Shown in pieces: positions 32,167 to 43,530 of a stretch of 64,000 bases of DNA. The DNA lies in contig WHVD01000005.1 of the NCBI GenBank assembly GCA_015178975.1, positions 1,116,001 through 1,180,000 of the forward strand. The letters run 5' to 3'. This DNA is from Hysterangium stoloniferum. Taxonomy: Eukaryota; Basidiomycota; Agaricomycetes; Hysterangiales; Hysterangiaceae. The position numbers and the translations under genes are program-made. Below the pieces are notes generated by a model. It was not told the DNA's origin. It did no database searches and saw only the letters and a list, made by a program, of their open reading frames with translations. The first letter of the stretch is position 1; the number at the start of each line of letters is the position of its first letter.

Positions 32167-34540
32167 ATGGACGCTCACTACTTTTATAGGCATCAAGCTG
32201 ATAGCGAACAAGCGTCCAAAAGTGGATACGGGACCACAACACCCACTGTAATATCGGTGGAGGGGGCGAAAGTGTCCCCTTATCTTTCAGAAAGACAACC
32301 CCTCTTGGGACGTCCACCCGGTACAGAAGACGAAGACGGCCGGATTCGTAAACTTGGGAAGGCTGAGATAAAAAGTACTTGGTGGAACGAGGTTTGTCCT
32401 TTCACTCTCCAAGTTGCCAGTAGCATATAATATCTGAAATACACAGTTTTGGCTCTTGAGTAAATATACAGCACCGGTATTTGGGTAACTATGCTTCTGC
32501 AAGTCAACGACCGTTATTGACAATTTGATACTTAGCACTAACATCCTCGAATATTCGTTCTTTCTGGTTTCTGTGGTATTTAATCGCCCATATACCCCCC
32601 TGTCGTTCGTTGCAGACCCTTTTGCTGTTGCAGGTATCAATTGGACACATTTCCACAACTGCGTTGGCTGGAGCCTCCTTGGGATCTATGACCGCCGCCG
32701 TCACTGGATACAGCATTGTGCAGGGTTTTGTTAACTCTCTGGACACACTTCTTCCAGGTGCATGGACGAGCTCACGCCCGGAGCTAGTCGGCCTGTGGAG
32801 TCAGCGAGCAGCCGTGGTTTTGAGCATCGTCTTGATTGTTAGTCTGCGTCCGGTCAATTCTGCCATCATGCCGCTTCTTATAGGAGTTCCCTCCACAGCC
32901 AATTTCATGTATCTGGATCAATGCTGAATCCCTTCTTTTGTTGCTCAAGCAAGAGCCAGAAACTGCACGCATCGCTGCTCTCTATTTACGGCTGTCTCTG
33001 TTGGGTTTACCAGCATACACGTTCAATAATATTGCCAGGTATATTTCTTTCCGTTAATCTTGCCCCATTCAAGCTAAAAAAACACGCGCAAGGCGTTATT
33101 TCCAAGCGCAAGGTGCGTGCTCTTTCCCCTTCCGGCCTACCGCAGGAAGATATTAATATTGAACCTTGCCATAGGCTTATTCACTATACCAACACGCATC
33201 GTCATTATACTTGCACCTGTAAATGCGCTACTAAATTATTTGCTTGTGTGGGGGCCGAAGTCTATCCGTTTTGGATTTGTCGGTGCTCCCCTCGCAACGG
33301 CCTTGAGGTGCTTCGTTGATTGTGTTTACAATGCTGGGTCACTATTAAGCGATCGATTTAAATTACAGCCTTAATATGATGTCGCTACTGAACGTCTTGT
33401 ATGGTGTCTATTACACCCCGAAAACTGCTTGGACCCCGTTTTCCAGACGCAGTTTCACGGGACTGAGCGTGGTGTCGAAGCTAGGTATTGCTGGCGTTGG
33501 GCAAACGGCTTCGGAATGGTGGTCATGGGAGCTAGTCTCATGTGAGTGGGCTACTACTTGTGCTATGAGTGGCTTATACATGCTGCTCCCCAGTGGCAGC
33601 CAGTTTGTATGTAGTAGATTAGGAGATTAGGAAAACATTTTCACTGACCTGCCCCCACAGCCTCGGGCCCACATCCCTCGCCTCTCAGTCCATATTATTG
33701 GCAACGGAGGCGACCAGTTTCCAGGCTCCGTTCTCTTTGAGTGTCGTGACGTCAGTCCGGTATGTCGGTTCCGCAACCACCAGCCCCATAATCATTGACA
33801 TTCGGCATTCACTGGCAGGGTCGGGAATCTACTGGGAGAGGGGAACGCCCATGGTGCCAGGATTGCATCGTCGGTGTCGCTTGTGATGGCGTCCTGCATG
33901 GGTGCCGTTCTCAGGTTGTTTTTTTTCCCCCATTGCCCCGCTCTGACTGCAATGGCTGATCCCTGTGTCCAAAAATATGCAGTGCTATTTTCTTGGTATT
34001 CAGGCAGAAATGGGCCTACCTTTTCAATGACGACCCCAAGGTGGTCGCTCTAGTCGCATCCGTCCTTCCTATAGTCGCCTTTTTCCAAATTATCGATGCC
34101 ATTGCTGGCGCAAGCGGCGGTATATTGAGAGCGCGTGGCATGCAGGTTAGTTTAGCTGTGTTTCCGTGGCAGTCTGATGTCGCCTGATGGTGTACAATGC
34201 GTCCCTAGTCCACCGGCGCGCTCATCAACGTTAGGTGAGCATCCAGTTCGCACAAATAGCAGTGCATCTTTTATACCGGGCCATTTTCACCAGTGCATAC
34301 TACGTGATTGGGATTCCCTTCGGGCTGTTCCTCACATTCCATTTGAAAGCGGGTTTGGTCGGTTTATGGATAGGTCTAACTGTCGCCTTGATCTTTGTTG
34401 CCACCGCTGGAGTCTGGATATGTCTCTGTGCAGATTGGGAGATGGAAGTACTTAAAGTTAGCGACCGAGTCGAGAGAGAGCGAAAATTGGGAAATTTACT
34501 TGCAGGGGTGGACGTTGAGGCGGAGAGGACCGGGTCATAA
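32167..34540 (+). CDS. MATE-family multidrug/cation efflux transporter
   Basis: MATE proteins export toxic or secondary metabolites using H+ or Na+ gradients across the plasma or vacuolar membrane. A hydrophilic N-terminal tail (SERQPLLGRPPGTEDEDG) precedes twelve predicted helices split by many short introns. Family landmarks are TALAGASLGSMTAAVTGYSI (helix 2), DTLLPGAWTS, LKQEPETARIAALYLR, LPAYTFNNIAR, TIPTRIVIILAPVNALLNYL, GVGQTASEWWSWELV, LATEATSFQAPFSLSV, FQIIDAIAGASGGILRARGM and YYVIGIPFGLFL. It ends EAERTGS at TAA 34538-34540. Each exon reads cleanly once introns are removed, for example a GTTAGT donor near 32840 and CCACAG acceptor before PISCIWINAESL. The ATG at 32167 is provisional; an earlier exon near 31903 could carry the true start. 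No lesion was seen. Confidence 0.85.
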
Positions 34541-34731
34541 CAAACCATCATGCATTTTAAATTAAGTATTCTATAAAGGGACGAGCTTGTCACGTAATTT
34601 AAATTTTATTGTGTTGTGTACTCTCCAGATGTTTATGAAATCCCTGTGAAGCTATATATATCGTATGGGTATCATCTAATATATCGATTCTTTTTTATAT
34701 ACTTTCCTCCACTGTAAACGATATATATCTT

Positions 34732-36699
34732 TCACAGGTCGTCATCAGGATAAACCATCCGAGATTCAGGACTAAGAATAAATTTTACGGTCCCAGATGA
34801 CGATATCTTGACACCGTCAAACCATCTTCCAAGATCTTCATTACTCCTGATAAAGATACCAATATCCTCCAGTGAGGGGTTGGACAAAGGCTCCATGTTC
34901 TCTTCTGCTACATCTGAAAAGGGACGTCGTGTCATTCCCGAACGGCGCAAATTGAAAATAGATAAAACGTACATCTAATCTGTCCATCGGCCATGTAACT
35001 GTGGTAAAAAGGCTGATCCCTACCACGCGGGAGATCACCGACTCGCATGGTACGTATCCACTCATCCGTGGCCTTGCATGAGTACTAGAAAAACATTCAG
35101 TTGTCGTATGATGTCAAACATAGGCATAACGTACATCCCAGCTCTTAATCAAACCGTTGTAACCGTATGTCTTGTGTCGAAATATGGTCCCTACATGATG
35201 CTTGACCGCTGTCCTCCCTCTGAGCCTCGGCTCCCCCTTCTCCTTAATAGTAGCCGCAGGCTTCGGTAAGTGTATATCGATCTCTTGCTGTGCGGCGAGG
35301 GAAACATTCGGTCGGAGGGCATTTCGCACGACTACCTCCGCATCAAGCGGCCCGCGCATACCGTCCAAAAGCATTGGCTCCACAAGGCGTGCATCGTCTG
35401 AGAATATGAGCGCCACACAACATGCGGCATACCGTGCAGCCATTCGATCCAAGTCATTTCGACTCCGAGGACGAGATAACCTAAAATTTCCTGTAGTGCG
35501 AAGAAGCATTGCCGCAGTGGGCGCAGGCGAGGCATACTGGGCGAGGTTGTTGGTGTCAAAACCTTGTGTCTCTAGCATATGAAGCAGATCGCCATTATAG
35601 GTTAATATTGGTCGCGTAGCAGAATCGAACACGTCGACGTAAACCGGGTTGCCGTTGCGGGGAGATATAAGAGCTAATACTTTGTATGGAAATGCAACAG
35701 GATGTGCGTCGTAGCCAAGACGACGTGCAATGCATACAAAGACATAAACGAGTGAGATAGGAAGGGCCATTTCTTGGACGAAGAGAATGTGGTGGGGGAA
35801 ATGATTGATAATATCATGGTAATTCACCATATTGGGCTTCACAAATCCTCTTGACCGCATCCATGAACATATTAAGGTGGCAACGTCTTCCAAATCTGAA
35901 TCGTCGGCTATTCCATGATCCGATAAGAATGCTCTACAGCTTTGGGTAAGTATATGGAATTCGTCGGATATCTAATCAATAACACGGGAATAAAAGATAT
36001 GTGAGACGTTGGTAAAAACAGCGGAAGGTGAATGATTGCCTTTTCGATGTCTTGGCCAACAAACGAGCTCAGACACGCTAGTCCCTTTTCAAAGGAAGCA
36101 TCACCGCGCAGCCATGTATTCACGGCGTGGAGACGAGCAAACACGTCAAGAAGCTCTCGAGCCCAATATCGGCGGGTGAGACCGGCGACGGGAATGCCAT
36201 CAAGTTCTGATGAGACATTGGAAGGATCTCGAGTCCCTTGGCCAGAATATTCAAGCTCGGCAGAAAGCACATCCCATACATCATACCTATACCTGTTGAC
36301 AACGTCGAGGGCCAGAGCCTCTCGGTTTTCGGTATCAGAAATAATACCCCCAAGGGAACTTAAGATTTCGAAATCAATCTTGTTGCGGAGGTTGTACATC
36401 TTCCAAAAGTTATTCTCCGTTTGTAATCTGCGCTCCTCCTCCCGGACTGGGTCACTGCGAAGCCACCGCGTTTCATAGTGCGACTTCCAAACGCCTAAAT
36501 ATAGGAGATGAATATAGAAGAATAAGAAGATGACTGCATAATCCTACTAACTGGATAGTCGTGATACAGCTAGGAAACGTGAATTGCCAAGGCCAAAATT
36601 GTAGATTGTCTTGACGCTGGTTGCAGAGCGGGGTAAAGCGGGGATATATAGTAAAATATCCTCTAACACTTCGTTTGGAAGCTGCCCAAGGGCATCCAT
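34732..36699 (-). CDS. FBXO21-like F-box protein with SirB1 and YccV domains
   Basis: F-box proteins link substrates to SCF ubiquitin ligases. The N-terminus (ATG 36699) reads MDALGQLPNEVLEDILLYIP, an F-box head, continued after an intron by VWKSHYETRWLRSD. The middle carries a transglutaminase-like SirB1 region (ISLVYVFVCIARRLGYDAH, VYVDVFDSATRPIL). The C-terminus carries the YccV/hemimethylated-DNA-binding-like fold (VGTIFRHKTYGYNGLIKSWD ... TRPFSDVAEENMEPL ... PSLEDIGIF), ending YPDDDL at TGA 34732-34734. F-box plus SirB1 plus YccV in this order is the architecture of animal FBXO21. About six short introns are needed, and all give GT-AG boundaries. The SirB1 region lacks an obvious Cys nucleophile in the part I read, so it may be a binding fold. 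Confidence 0.85.
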
Positions 36700-36995
36700 G
36701 GAAGATGGGGGAATGAGTAGCTGAAGGGTGATCTTAAATACCTAAATAGGTATTATGTAAAAGGTTGTCACGTGCTCGAAATTCACCGGTAGTTCACCGG
36801 CTGTTCGTATGCTTCTATCACGTAATCGGGCGCGTCGCTTTTTTGTCCGTGTTCCTTTGCTCCTCTGAATGGGCTCAAACTACACGTAGATCGTGATTTG
36901 GACCAGTAACCATCCGCATATCATGCATCTACTTCCCGAAGAGCGGGGACCGTGGAAGAAGGACAATTTGCGGCGGGGAAATTCCGAAGAAGCGT

Positions 36996-37376
36996 ACCGT
37001 TAACTCCGGAAAAGCCCATACTCTCTGATAACGCATACAATTCTGGAGTAACCAAGTTGCTGTGCGGATTTTACTAGAGAGTATTTACAACTAATATATA
37101 TTAGCAAAACTGAATGGGTTCCTGATATTCATACCTCCTTGATAACCCGTACTTCTGGGCTTATTTCGATGGGGACCGTGGAAGAAACGGCGGGGAAGTT
37201 CCGAAGAAGCGTACCGTCAACTCCGGCAAAGCCCATACTCTCTAATAACGCATACAATTCTGGTTGCGGTGCGGGTTTGAATACCTTCCTCATAACCCAT
37301 ACTCCCTCATAACACATACGAGGAGGGAGTACTTCTGGGCCTATACCGAGGGGTATGTGTTATGAGGGAGTCGACT
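36996..37376. mobile_element. Rearranged MITE cluster
   Basis: Two partial direct copies of one block (AAAGCCCATACTCTCT with ATAACGCATACAATTCTGG) lie at about 37012-37053 and 37227-37265. Both are preceded by GGGGACCGTGGAAGAA and TTCCGAAGAAGCGTACCGT. The right end closes with GTTATGAGGGAGTCGACTG and TA at 37375-37376, as in the other MITE copies. It looks like one element plus a tandem duplication of its left end with flanking DNA. Confidence 0.6.
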
Positions 37377-38181
37377 GTACATCCTTCCATTCCGCCATTG
37401 AATGGAAGGAGAATTTTTGCTGTGACTACGCGCAGGGGTATCGTGGATCTCTTGTATCAAATCAGCTGTTATGTGAAGATTGTTGTCAAGAGACCTGTGA
37501 ACCAGCATGGGGCTGCCAAAAGGCAATTGATATCCGTCAGGGACTAGTTTATGGGTAGAATCGTGTCGGATGCTGTATCTAGGGATGCTTTGACATGTGA
37601 AGCATTTCAAGGACACGTTATCTGTTTACCCCAAGCACGCCACTCTAATAAAGAGGAACGTGGACGGTAGACAACCTGTCAACAAAGCGACGCGAACTAA
37701 TAGTGAATTTCTCGCGCGTGGGAACGTTTTCATAAAAGGCATTCCCCGTGACACAAACTACAGGCCGGTGATCTAACGGTTAATTTCTCGAGGCACTCAG
37801 TCCTTGAAACACGGCGGTTTCCCACGTCTATTTCCTAAACGAAATGCGATGTGATCGCCTGACCAAGAAAATACAAAATAAAACACGAGTAATAAATAAA
37901 TAAATTTATTGAAGCTTATATTCTGTACCAGGGGTAGACCTTGCCCTCACAACTTTCCTCTCAATTCTAAGTATTTATTAAGGCATGTGAAAAGCGATTA
38001 AAGTTTATTAATTATAGACAATTATATACTTTTGTAAATTCACTGAACAACTCCATTAGAGTATTTGCAACTAATAATTGCGAGCTTCCTCACCCAGCTC
38101 AGAACGGGCTTCGTAGGTCCCGAATAGGCGCGGTTGCATCCCCGCTTTGCCCAAAATAGAGACAGTAGAACACTACCTGCT
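37377..38181. other. About 800 bp without a supported gene
   Basis: Overlapping short frames only. A tRNA-like A-box string near 37765 has no matching acceptor stem. AT-rich from 37860 on. Confidence 0.4.
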
Positions 38182-38322
38182 CCTGCGCGGAGCCCTGGGA
38201 ACAAAGAGGCAACCCCTCTCCCTCCACTCCACCTGGACTCCACCGTGGGCTAGCTGCATCACCTGCGCGGAGCCCTGGGAACAAAAATGCAACCCCTTTC
38301 CCTCCGCTCACCTAGGTTCCAC
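38182..38322. repeat. Direct repeat of about 60 bp, two units
   Basis: CCTGCGCGGAGCCCTGGGAA starts both units (38182 and 38262). Similar CAACCCC and CCCTCC segments follow, each ending near a TCCAC. The units are 80 bp apart, start to start. Confidence 0.75.
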
Positions 38323-38515
38323 GAAGAATATCCATCTATTGTTGCGTTATGTCCACCACCCAACGCTTTCCCCAGTACACAGACTAGTGTGATGTTAACA
38401 CCTCTGAACGCTCAGTCTAGTTGAGCCCCTCCCCTCGCCGTGCGCTAGAACCGCGACCTCCCATTGGGACATGCCCACCTCCATCCCACGATCACCCACC
38501 CCCTAACGCCCCCCA

Positions 38516-38745
38516 CCTTATCATCGCCCCATCTCACCATCGCCCCATCTCACCATCGCCCCACCTCACCATCACCCCACCTCACCATCGCCCCACCTCA
38601 CCATCGCCCCACCTCACCATCACCATCGCCCCACCTCACCATCGCCCCACCTCACCATCGCCCCACCTCACCATCGCCCCACCTCACCATCGCCTCACCT
38701 TACCATCGCCCCACCTTACCATTGCCCCCTCACCATTGCCCTCCC
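38516..38745. repeat. 16-bp minisatellite
   Basis: About fourteen copies of CACCTCACCATCGCCC with minor variants (ATCACC, ACCTTACC). The long plus-strand frames here encode only His-Arg-Pro-Ser repeats and are an artefact of the repeat. Confidence 0.9.
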
Positions 38746-39271
38746 TCCCCTTCGATAGCCATGTAATTACATACTAGGTACCAGAGTAGCCACATAGGCC
38801 TGAGGCTATTAGAAAAATGGAACATATCTATCTATCTTATTTATTATATTAAATATATCCTACTTTTTCTTTTCTTTTATTATTTGAGAATGGAAGCGCT
38901 CTGTTGCACCTCAGAAAGTACATATAGGAATGAAATGTTTATTATATTCACTGGAAAGTTGTCAGTTATGTTTCATATTTATATTATTTGTGCAGCCTAC
39001 GAAGGAGGGTAACACAGAGACTATTGAGCAGGCATTATATTCCAGATATATTATCTATCAGGTTTAGCCACATTTTTAAGAATCAATACATGATGCAAGC
39101 TAAAATCATTCTCTGTTTTCACGATTTGTTTCTTTTTGGTTAATAATAGTTTCAGTTTAGTCTAAAGTATTGTAAGTCGTCGATACCCCATTCGGAGGTA
39201 CACCACAGCCAGACTCAACATACCTTGTATTCGATGCCTCCAAGTAGAGGTGGATATTGTATTAAGCCCTC
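38746..39271. other. AT-rich intergenic
   Basis: No coding, RNA or element boundaries recognised. Confidence 0.4.
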
Positions 39272-39594
39272 ATCAAGATCACGTGACAAGGCTTTTTTTT
39301 TTAATACATTTATATACCGCATCGCATAACTAAGATACATAGCGGTCGGGAGAAAAAGTACCCTAATGGTAGGTGGGGGCGGCAGGATGTGTATGTAGCT
39401 GGTTGGTATGGGCAAGAGGGTCAAATGTAGGGAGGGGGAGGGCAGGGATGGTAGCCTCACGTGACAAGGCTTTTTTTTTTTTTTTTTTCTTTAATACATT
39501 TATATACCGCGTATACGATGCTACGGAACCGCTATGTATCTTAGTTATGCGACGCGGTATATAAATATTTAAAAAAAAATCAAGATCACGTGAC
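39272..39594. mobile_element. LINE 3' fragments bounded by a 16-bp target duplication
   Basis: ATCAAGATCACGTGAC occurs at 39272-39287 and again at 39579-39594. Between them, a poly-T run followed by the tail sequence ATACATTTATATACCGC (minus-strand LINE 3' end) appears twice, at about 39292 and 39471. The right edge holds the same tail facing the other way (GCGGTATATAAATATTTAAA) and a poly-A run. The unit 39310-39450 matches the 3' untranslated tail of the LINE at 41735. Confidence 0.7.
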
Positions 39595-40034
39595 GCAGGG
39601 TCAATCAACATAAAACTTAGTCTTTAGAAAATGTGTTCTTTTAATACTCCAGCTTAACGCAGACTGCCTAGGATGTGTGAATGACCGAATGACAGCTGTC
39701 TGCCAGACCGTTAGTCAAAATGGCACGCACTCCTTCATCGCCCTGGCTTACGATAAGCTGCGGTTTGACTCACCGACTCGGTGTTGCTGTACAGCTCCCA
39801 GTTAGCCAAATTTAAGCCTGATTGAGACCAACATAACAAGTGTTACAAGCTTCTTTTTTTTGAATTCTGGTGATATCTATGAAAGGGATACAAGTGGAAG
39901 AAGAAGGGGTAGTAATACAGTGTTGTATATAGTAAGCGTAGTGTTGTGCGTAAATATCGTCTCTGACGTGATGGTGAATGCGACTAGAGGGCATGGTGGA
40001 GAACCGAACGTAATAATCACGGCATAAAAAGGGA

Positions 40035-40720
40035 TTAATGGGAATGCAGGACTCCAAACTTGACGATGACGATAATAAGAGCGAGGATGACGAGGAGGCT
40101 GCTCATGGCATATAAACAACGACGCGCCCACTTTTTCTCGGTGTCGCGGAGAATAACAAGGAGTTTGGACTTCTCGTCCTCGCTCTTGCCAGCCTCCCAG
40201 TCCTCGGTAGGGCGAAGGGGGGAAAAGAGGACGAAGACGCCGACAATCCAGAAGGGGAAGAAGACTGCGGAAAACACAAAAGGCATCAGTATTTATAGAT
40301 AGGACACAGATCGAAAGAGCGCCGCAGCCACTCACTGAATCCGTATAAGAATAGCATGCGGGCCAATGTGGGCGGTTCTTGCACCGCATACATGCCAGGA
40401 CTGGTCTCGACGACGGCATGGCCATAAGGCGCATAGGGTGGTGGGCCAAAGCTGGACCTCGATGAGGCAGCATATGATACTGGGCGGTGTGCCTCTAATG
40501 CGCCCGCACCGAAGAAGTCATCGAGTGCGGTGGGCGTGGTCTGACGCTCGTGGGAGGCGACATATGCCGCTGGGGGAGGGGTAGGGAGTGCACGAGGCAC
40601 TTGTTGGAGGGTAGAGGGTGTTTTAGACTTTTTGAAGAAGCCCAGTGCAGATGCAATGCGAGAGGGACTTTGGGAGGTAGAAGAGGAGGCTTCACTGTTG
40701 GTGTTCATCGTAGACGACAT
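40035..40720 (-). CDS. Two-helix membrane protein, paralogue B
   Basis: Exon 1 (40720-40336) encodes a Ser/Pro-rich head (MSSTMNTNSEASSSTSQSPS ... GPPPYAPYGH) ending TLARMLFLYGF. The intron has a GTGAGT donor and CCGCAG acceptor. Exon 2 (40264-40035) gives FFPFWIVGVFVLFSPLRP, WEAGKSEDEKSKLLVILRD, ARRCLYAMSSLLVILALIIV and a short VKFGVLHSH tail. Intron position and phase match paralogue A exactly, and the core is highly similar, while the head regions differ in sequence. The family is unknown. The conserved TLAxMLF-YGF box before the first helix and SPLRPT-WE-GK after it define it. Confidence 0.75.
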
Positions 40721-40870
40721 CTGGTGCAGAAGGTGAGTTGGGGAATAACTTGGTGTGAGGGTTGGACTAACTTTATATGATGTGAATCTAGCACTGAAAG
40801 GCGTGAAAATGCTGCAAGTGTGAATGTGACGAACAACAAGAAACTAGCGAGGCTCGCTTGGGATTGCGAG

Positions 40871-41026
40871 TCCTATATATTTTTTCGTACTTGCGTCGGA
40901 TTCCCATCATCGGCGCTACCACTGGGAACATTTCAAGTGGGAAACCATGGACCGACAAACACCTACATCGGAACTTGTTTGGTTCGGTAGGTCCACGACC
41001 AAACAATTCATCATGTAACGCCGTTA
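40871..41026 (-). promoter_or_regulatory. Conserved upstream block of paralogue B
   Basis: Blocks shared in order with the region upstream of paralogue A: GGATTCCCATCAT (40898), AAGTGGGAAACCATG (40935), CCTACATCG (40962), TTGTTTGGTTC (40975) and CATCATGTAACGCCGTTA (41009). A TATA-like string (CTATATATTTTT read on plus, 40873-) lies nearer the gene. The distance to the ATG is similar to that in paralogue A. Confidence 0.6.
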
Positions 41027-41039
41027 CAAAGGAAACATG

Positions 41040-41734
41040 TGACCTAGTTAAAATATAAAATCTTCGCACATTTTCAAAAATTTGAGATTTCTCCACTTTA
41101 GTATTTTCCGCAAATTTTAGAGGATATTTAGAGATCGAGATTGTGAGCCTCAGTACCGCGAAATAGACCATTATTGCTATTTCAGAAAATGATGACGAGA
41201 AATTAAAAAAATTTCGTTCATCAGTAAAATATTTTAAGCGCCGAGATCTCCTCCCTCACATGTTATAGACGGCTGGAGGTGGAGATCTTCAGTGATGAAT
41301 TGTGCCTGCGAGAAGTCGTTTATTAATGACACAGAGAGCTGTCAATTATTAAGGCGTTTCATAGTAGATCTGAAGGTGTGATAGTGTACATTTTATTTGA
41401 CCAGATGTCATGTATTATGCAAATAGAACAACGCAGTTGACATCAAGTGGGTAAATTGATGGTATGTCGTAGGCGATTAAAGAGAAAAACAGCATAGACA
41501 CGAGACGTGTAATTATAAAGTAGGTCAGGTTAATCAATCTTCGGAGCCTCGGAGTGTGTGGAGTGTGTTGAGAGGCGGTTGACTGCTCAAATATCACTTC
41601 CAGGAACCGCAGCCCAATAATGCACAACTCTCCGGCGCCGGATACTTTATTCATGCCGGTGAGGACAACCGAGAGTTCCGATTTGAGCGTACTCCCGCGA
41701 CTGGGTGGGACAGCGAACTCTGGGCCAAGTATGA
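41040..41734. other. About 700 bp without a supported gene
   Basis: A minus frame at 41415-41759 runs into the LINE tail and has no recognised motif. Otherwise AT-rich. Confidence 0.4.
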
Positions 41735-42600
41735 CCTCTATTTTTTGTTTTAAATACATTTATATACCGCACTGCATAACTAAGATACATAGCGGTTGGG
41801 AGGAAAGTACCCTAATGGTAGGTGGGGGAGCAGCAGGATGTGTATTAGCTGGTTGGTATGGGCAAGAGGGTCAAATGTAGGGAAGGGGAGGGTGGGATGG
41901 TGGGCCAGTTATGCTTTCCAGAAAGTGTTGGAGGTGGTGATGAACTCAGCTAGGGCTTCAAGGGTCTTGTGGGTGCTGAGGATAATGGGGAGTGATAGGT
42001 CTTGGGAGGCAGTGCAGAGGGTGTGGTGGTGTTCCTTATGAAGGAGGCACTCAGAAAGGATGTGAAGGTGGGACTGGATGTCTTATGTGCTACAGGGGCA
42101 GGAGGTGGGGAGGTTGGGGAGGAAATATTGGTAGTAGGCATTGAAAAAGCTATGGCTTAAGATGGTGATGGCCTGGATGACACCTGTGTAGACATGGCAG
42201 GGACCCCTGTATTCCTTGTGGAACTTTGAGAGTTTTATGGCAGGGGGTTTGTGGAGCATGATGGTGGCTTGGTTGGTGTGGGGGGAGGTAGAGCCAGTCT
42301 TGTTGCCAGAGTTTTAGGGAGTGGGACTTGGGACATTCCAGGGCCCAGGAGACAGTGGAGTGGATGATGGGGGGCAGAGGGTAATAGCTTCTTTTGTGAG
42401 GGAGTTTATAAGGCTGTCGGTATCAGCCTCACTCAGTTGGTAGCAGATGGGACAAGAGATTGTATTCTGTGTTCGGCTCCTTCTTTTACAGATGTATGGT
42501 GTAGCTAATTTATAGGACTCAGAACCATTAAATGATCATGACAATGGAATTCAAAAGGAGGAATGGGGGTTCTATAGTGTGGTGGTCAAGGAGATGAGAA
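41735..42600 (-). mobile_element. Tad1-like LINE, 5'-truncated 3' end
   Basis: Read on the minus strand, the sequence ends in an interrupted A-run (41738-41752). Upstream of it lies the tail shared with 39310-39450. A coding remnant reads KFHKEYRGPCHVYTGVIQA, FFNAYYQYFLPNLPTSCPC, SHLHILSECLLHKEHHH and SNTFWKA then stop. The CPC ... H-x3-(E)C pattern is the C-terminal cysteine/histidine motif of fungal Tad1-type ORF2, following a decayed RNase H region. In-frame stops are present, so it is inactive. Insertion by target-primed reverse transcription is inferred from the tail. Confidence 0.7.
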
Positions 42601-43065
42601 GAGATTTGAGATCCTGATCCAGTTTGACCAGGCAGATGTGTTACTAGGGGAATGGGCTCTTGATTGAGCCCAATAGTGGGTTGGGACTTGATGAAGGGGA
42701 CAATAGTAAGGCGGCCAGGGGTGGCCAGTGGTCAGCACTGTGGCTCTGCATACATATGTGGTAAGATGGCCAGGATTACACCCTTTCCCCCTCTAAAAAC
42801 TTCTGTAGTTAAATTTCTAACCCATTGTCGTTCTCCCAAATATCCAAAGCCTTTGTGTCCTCCAGGGCCTTGTGGGGTAGCTATTCATCATGATCCTTCC
42901 CAAAACCCACCCATCATACAAGGTATTGAATCCCCTGTGGTGTACCATCCTCCATAATGACCATGCCTAGGTGGATGAGCTCTCAGTTGGGAAAGAGGGA
43001 GGGGTCATTTGGGATGAATGGATTGAGAAGACTGGAGTGGAAACCAGGGTATGCAGTAGGGTTGT

Positions 43066-43194
43066 TGTTTGATGTTGATGTTATAGCGAAAATGGACAAA
43101 GTTTATTTACGATGACTAAGCTACTGTAAAGTACAAAATAGCCGAGTGTTGAGATAAAATGTGTCAATGGCTTGCAATACAATGTACTCTAACA
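43066..43194 (-). repeat. Copia 3' LTR (129 bp)
   Basis: On plus it starts TGTTTGATGTTGATG and ends TACTCTAACA. Same length as the partner at 45235. Confidence 0.85.
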
Positions 43195-43530
43195 TGCCCA
43201 CTTTGCAAGTTGTTGAGGTGTGCAGTAAGTCCATACATACGAAAAATGAGAAATAAACAATTTTAACACAAAAAATATTGCGCCCACTCAACGCAAAATC
43301 CATCTGAAAATTGACATGAAAACCTGCTGTGCCCACTAGATGCAGAATCCACTCAAAATTTTTGAGAAACCCACTGCGCCCACTAGATGCAATATCTGTC
43401 TGGTACATTTGGCATCGAACTGAACCTCAGAGCATCCTCACTCCTAGAACGCATTCCCCCAACCTCCCAGATTACAAACAAAGGCCGGACCTTGGAGCTC
43501 TACTCGCAACTCCTAGTCCACGCGATAATT

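Noticed and set aside
37760-37830. tRNA-like A-box (GGTGATCTAACGGTTAA)
   Set aside because: No acceptor-stem partner and no B-box at proper distance.
38421-38777. Long plus frames rich in His/Pro/Ser
   Set aside because: Created by the 16-bp minisatellite, open in more than one frame.
41415-41759. 114-codon minus frame
   Set aside because: Runs into the LINE tail at its start, no motif or splice context.
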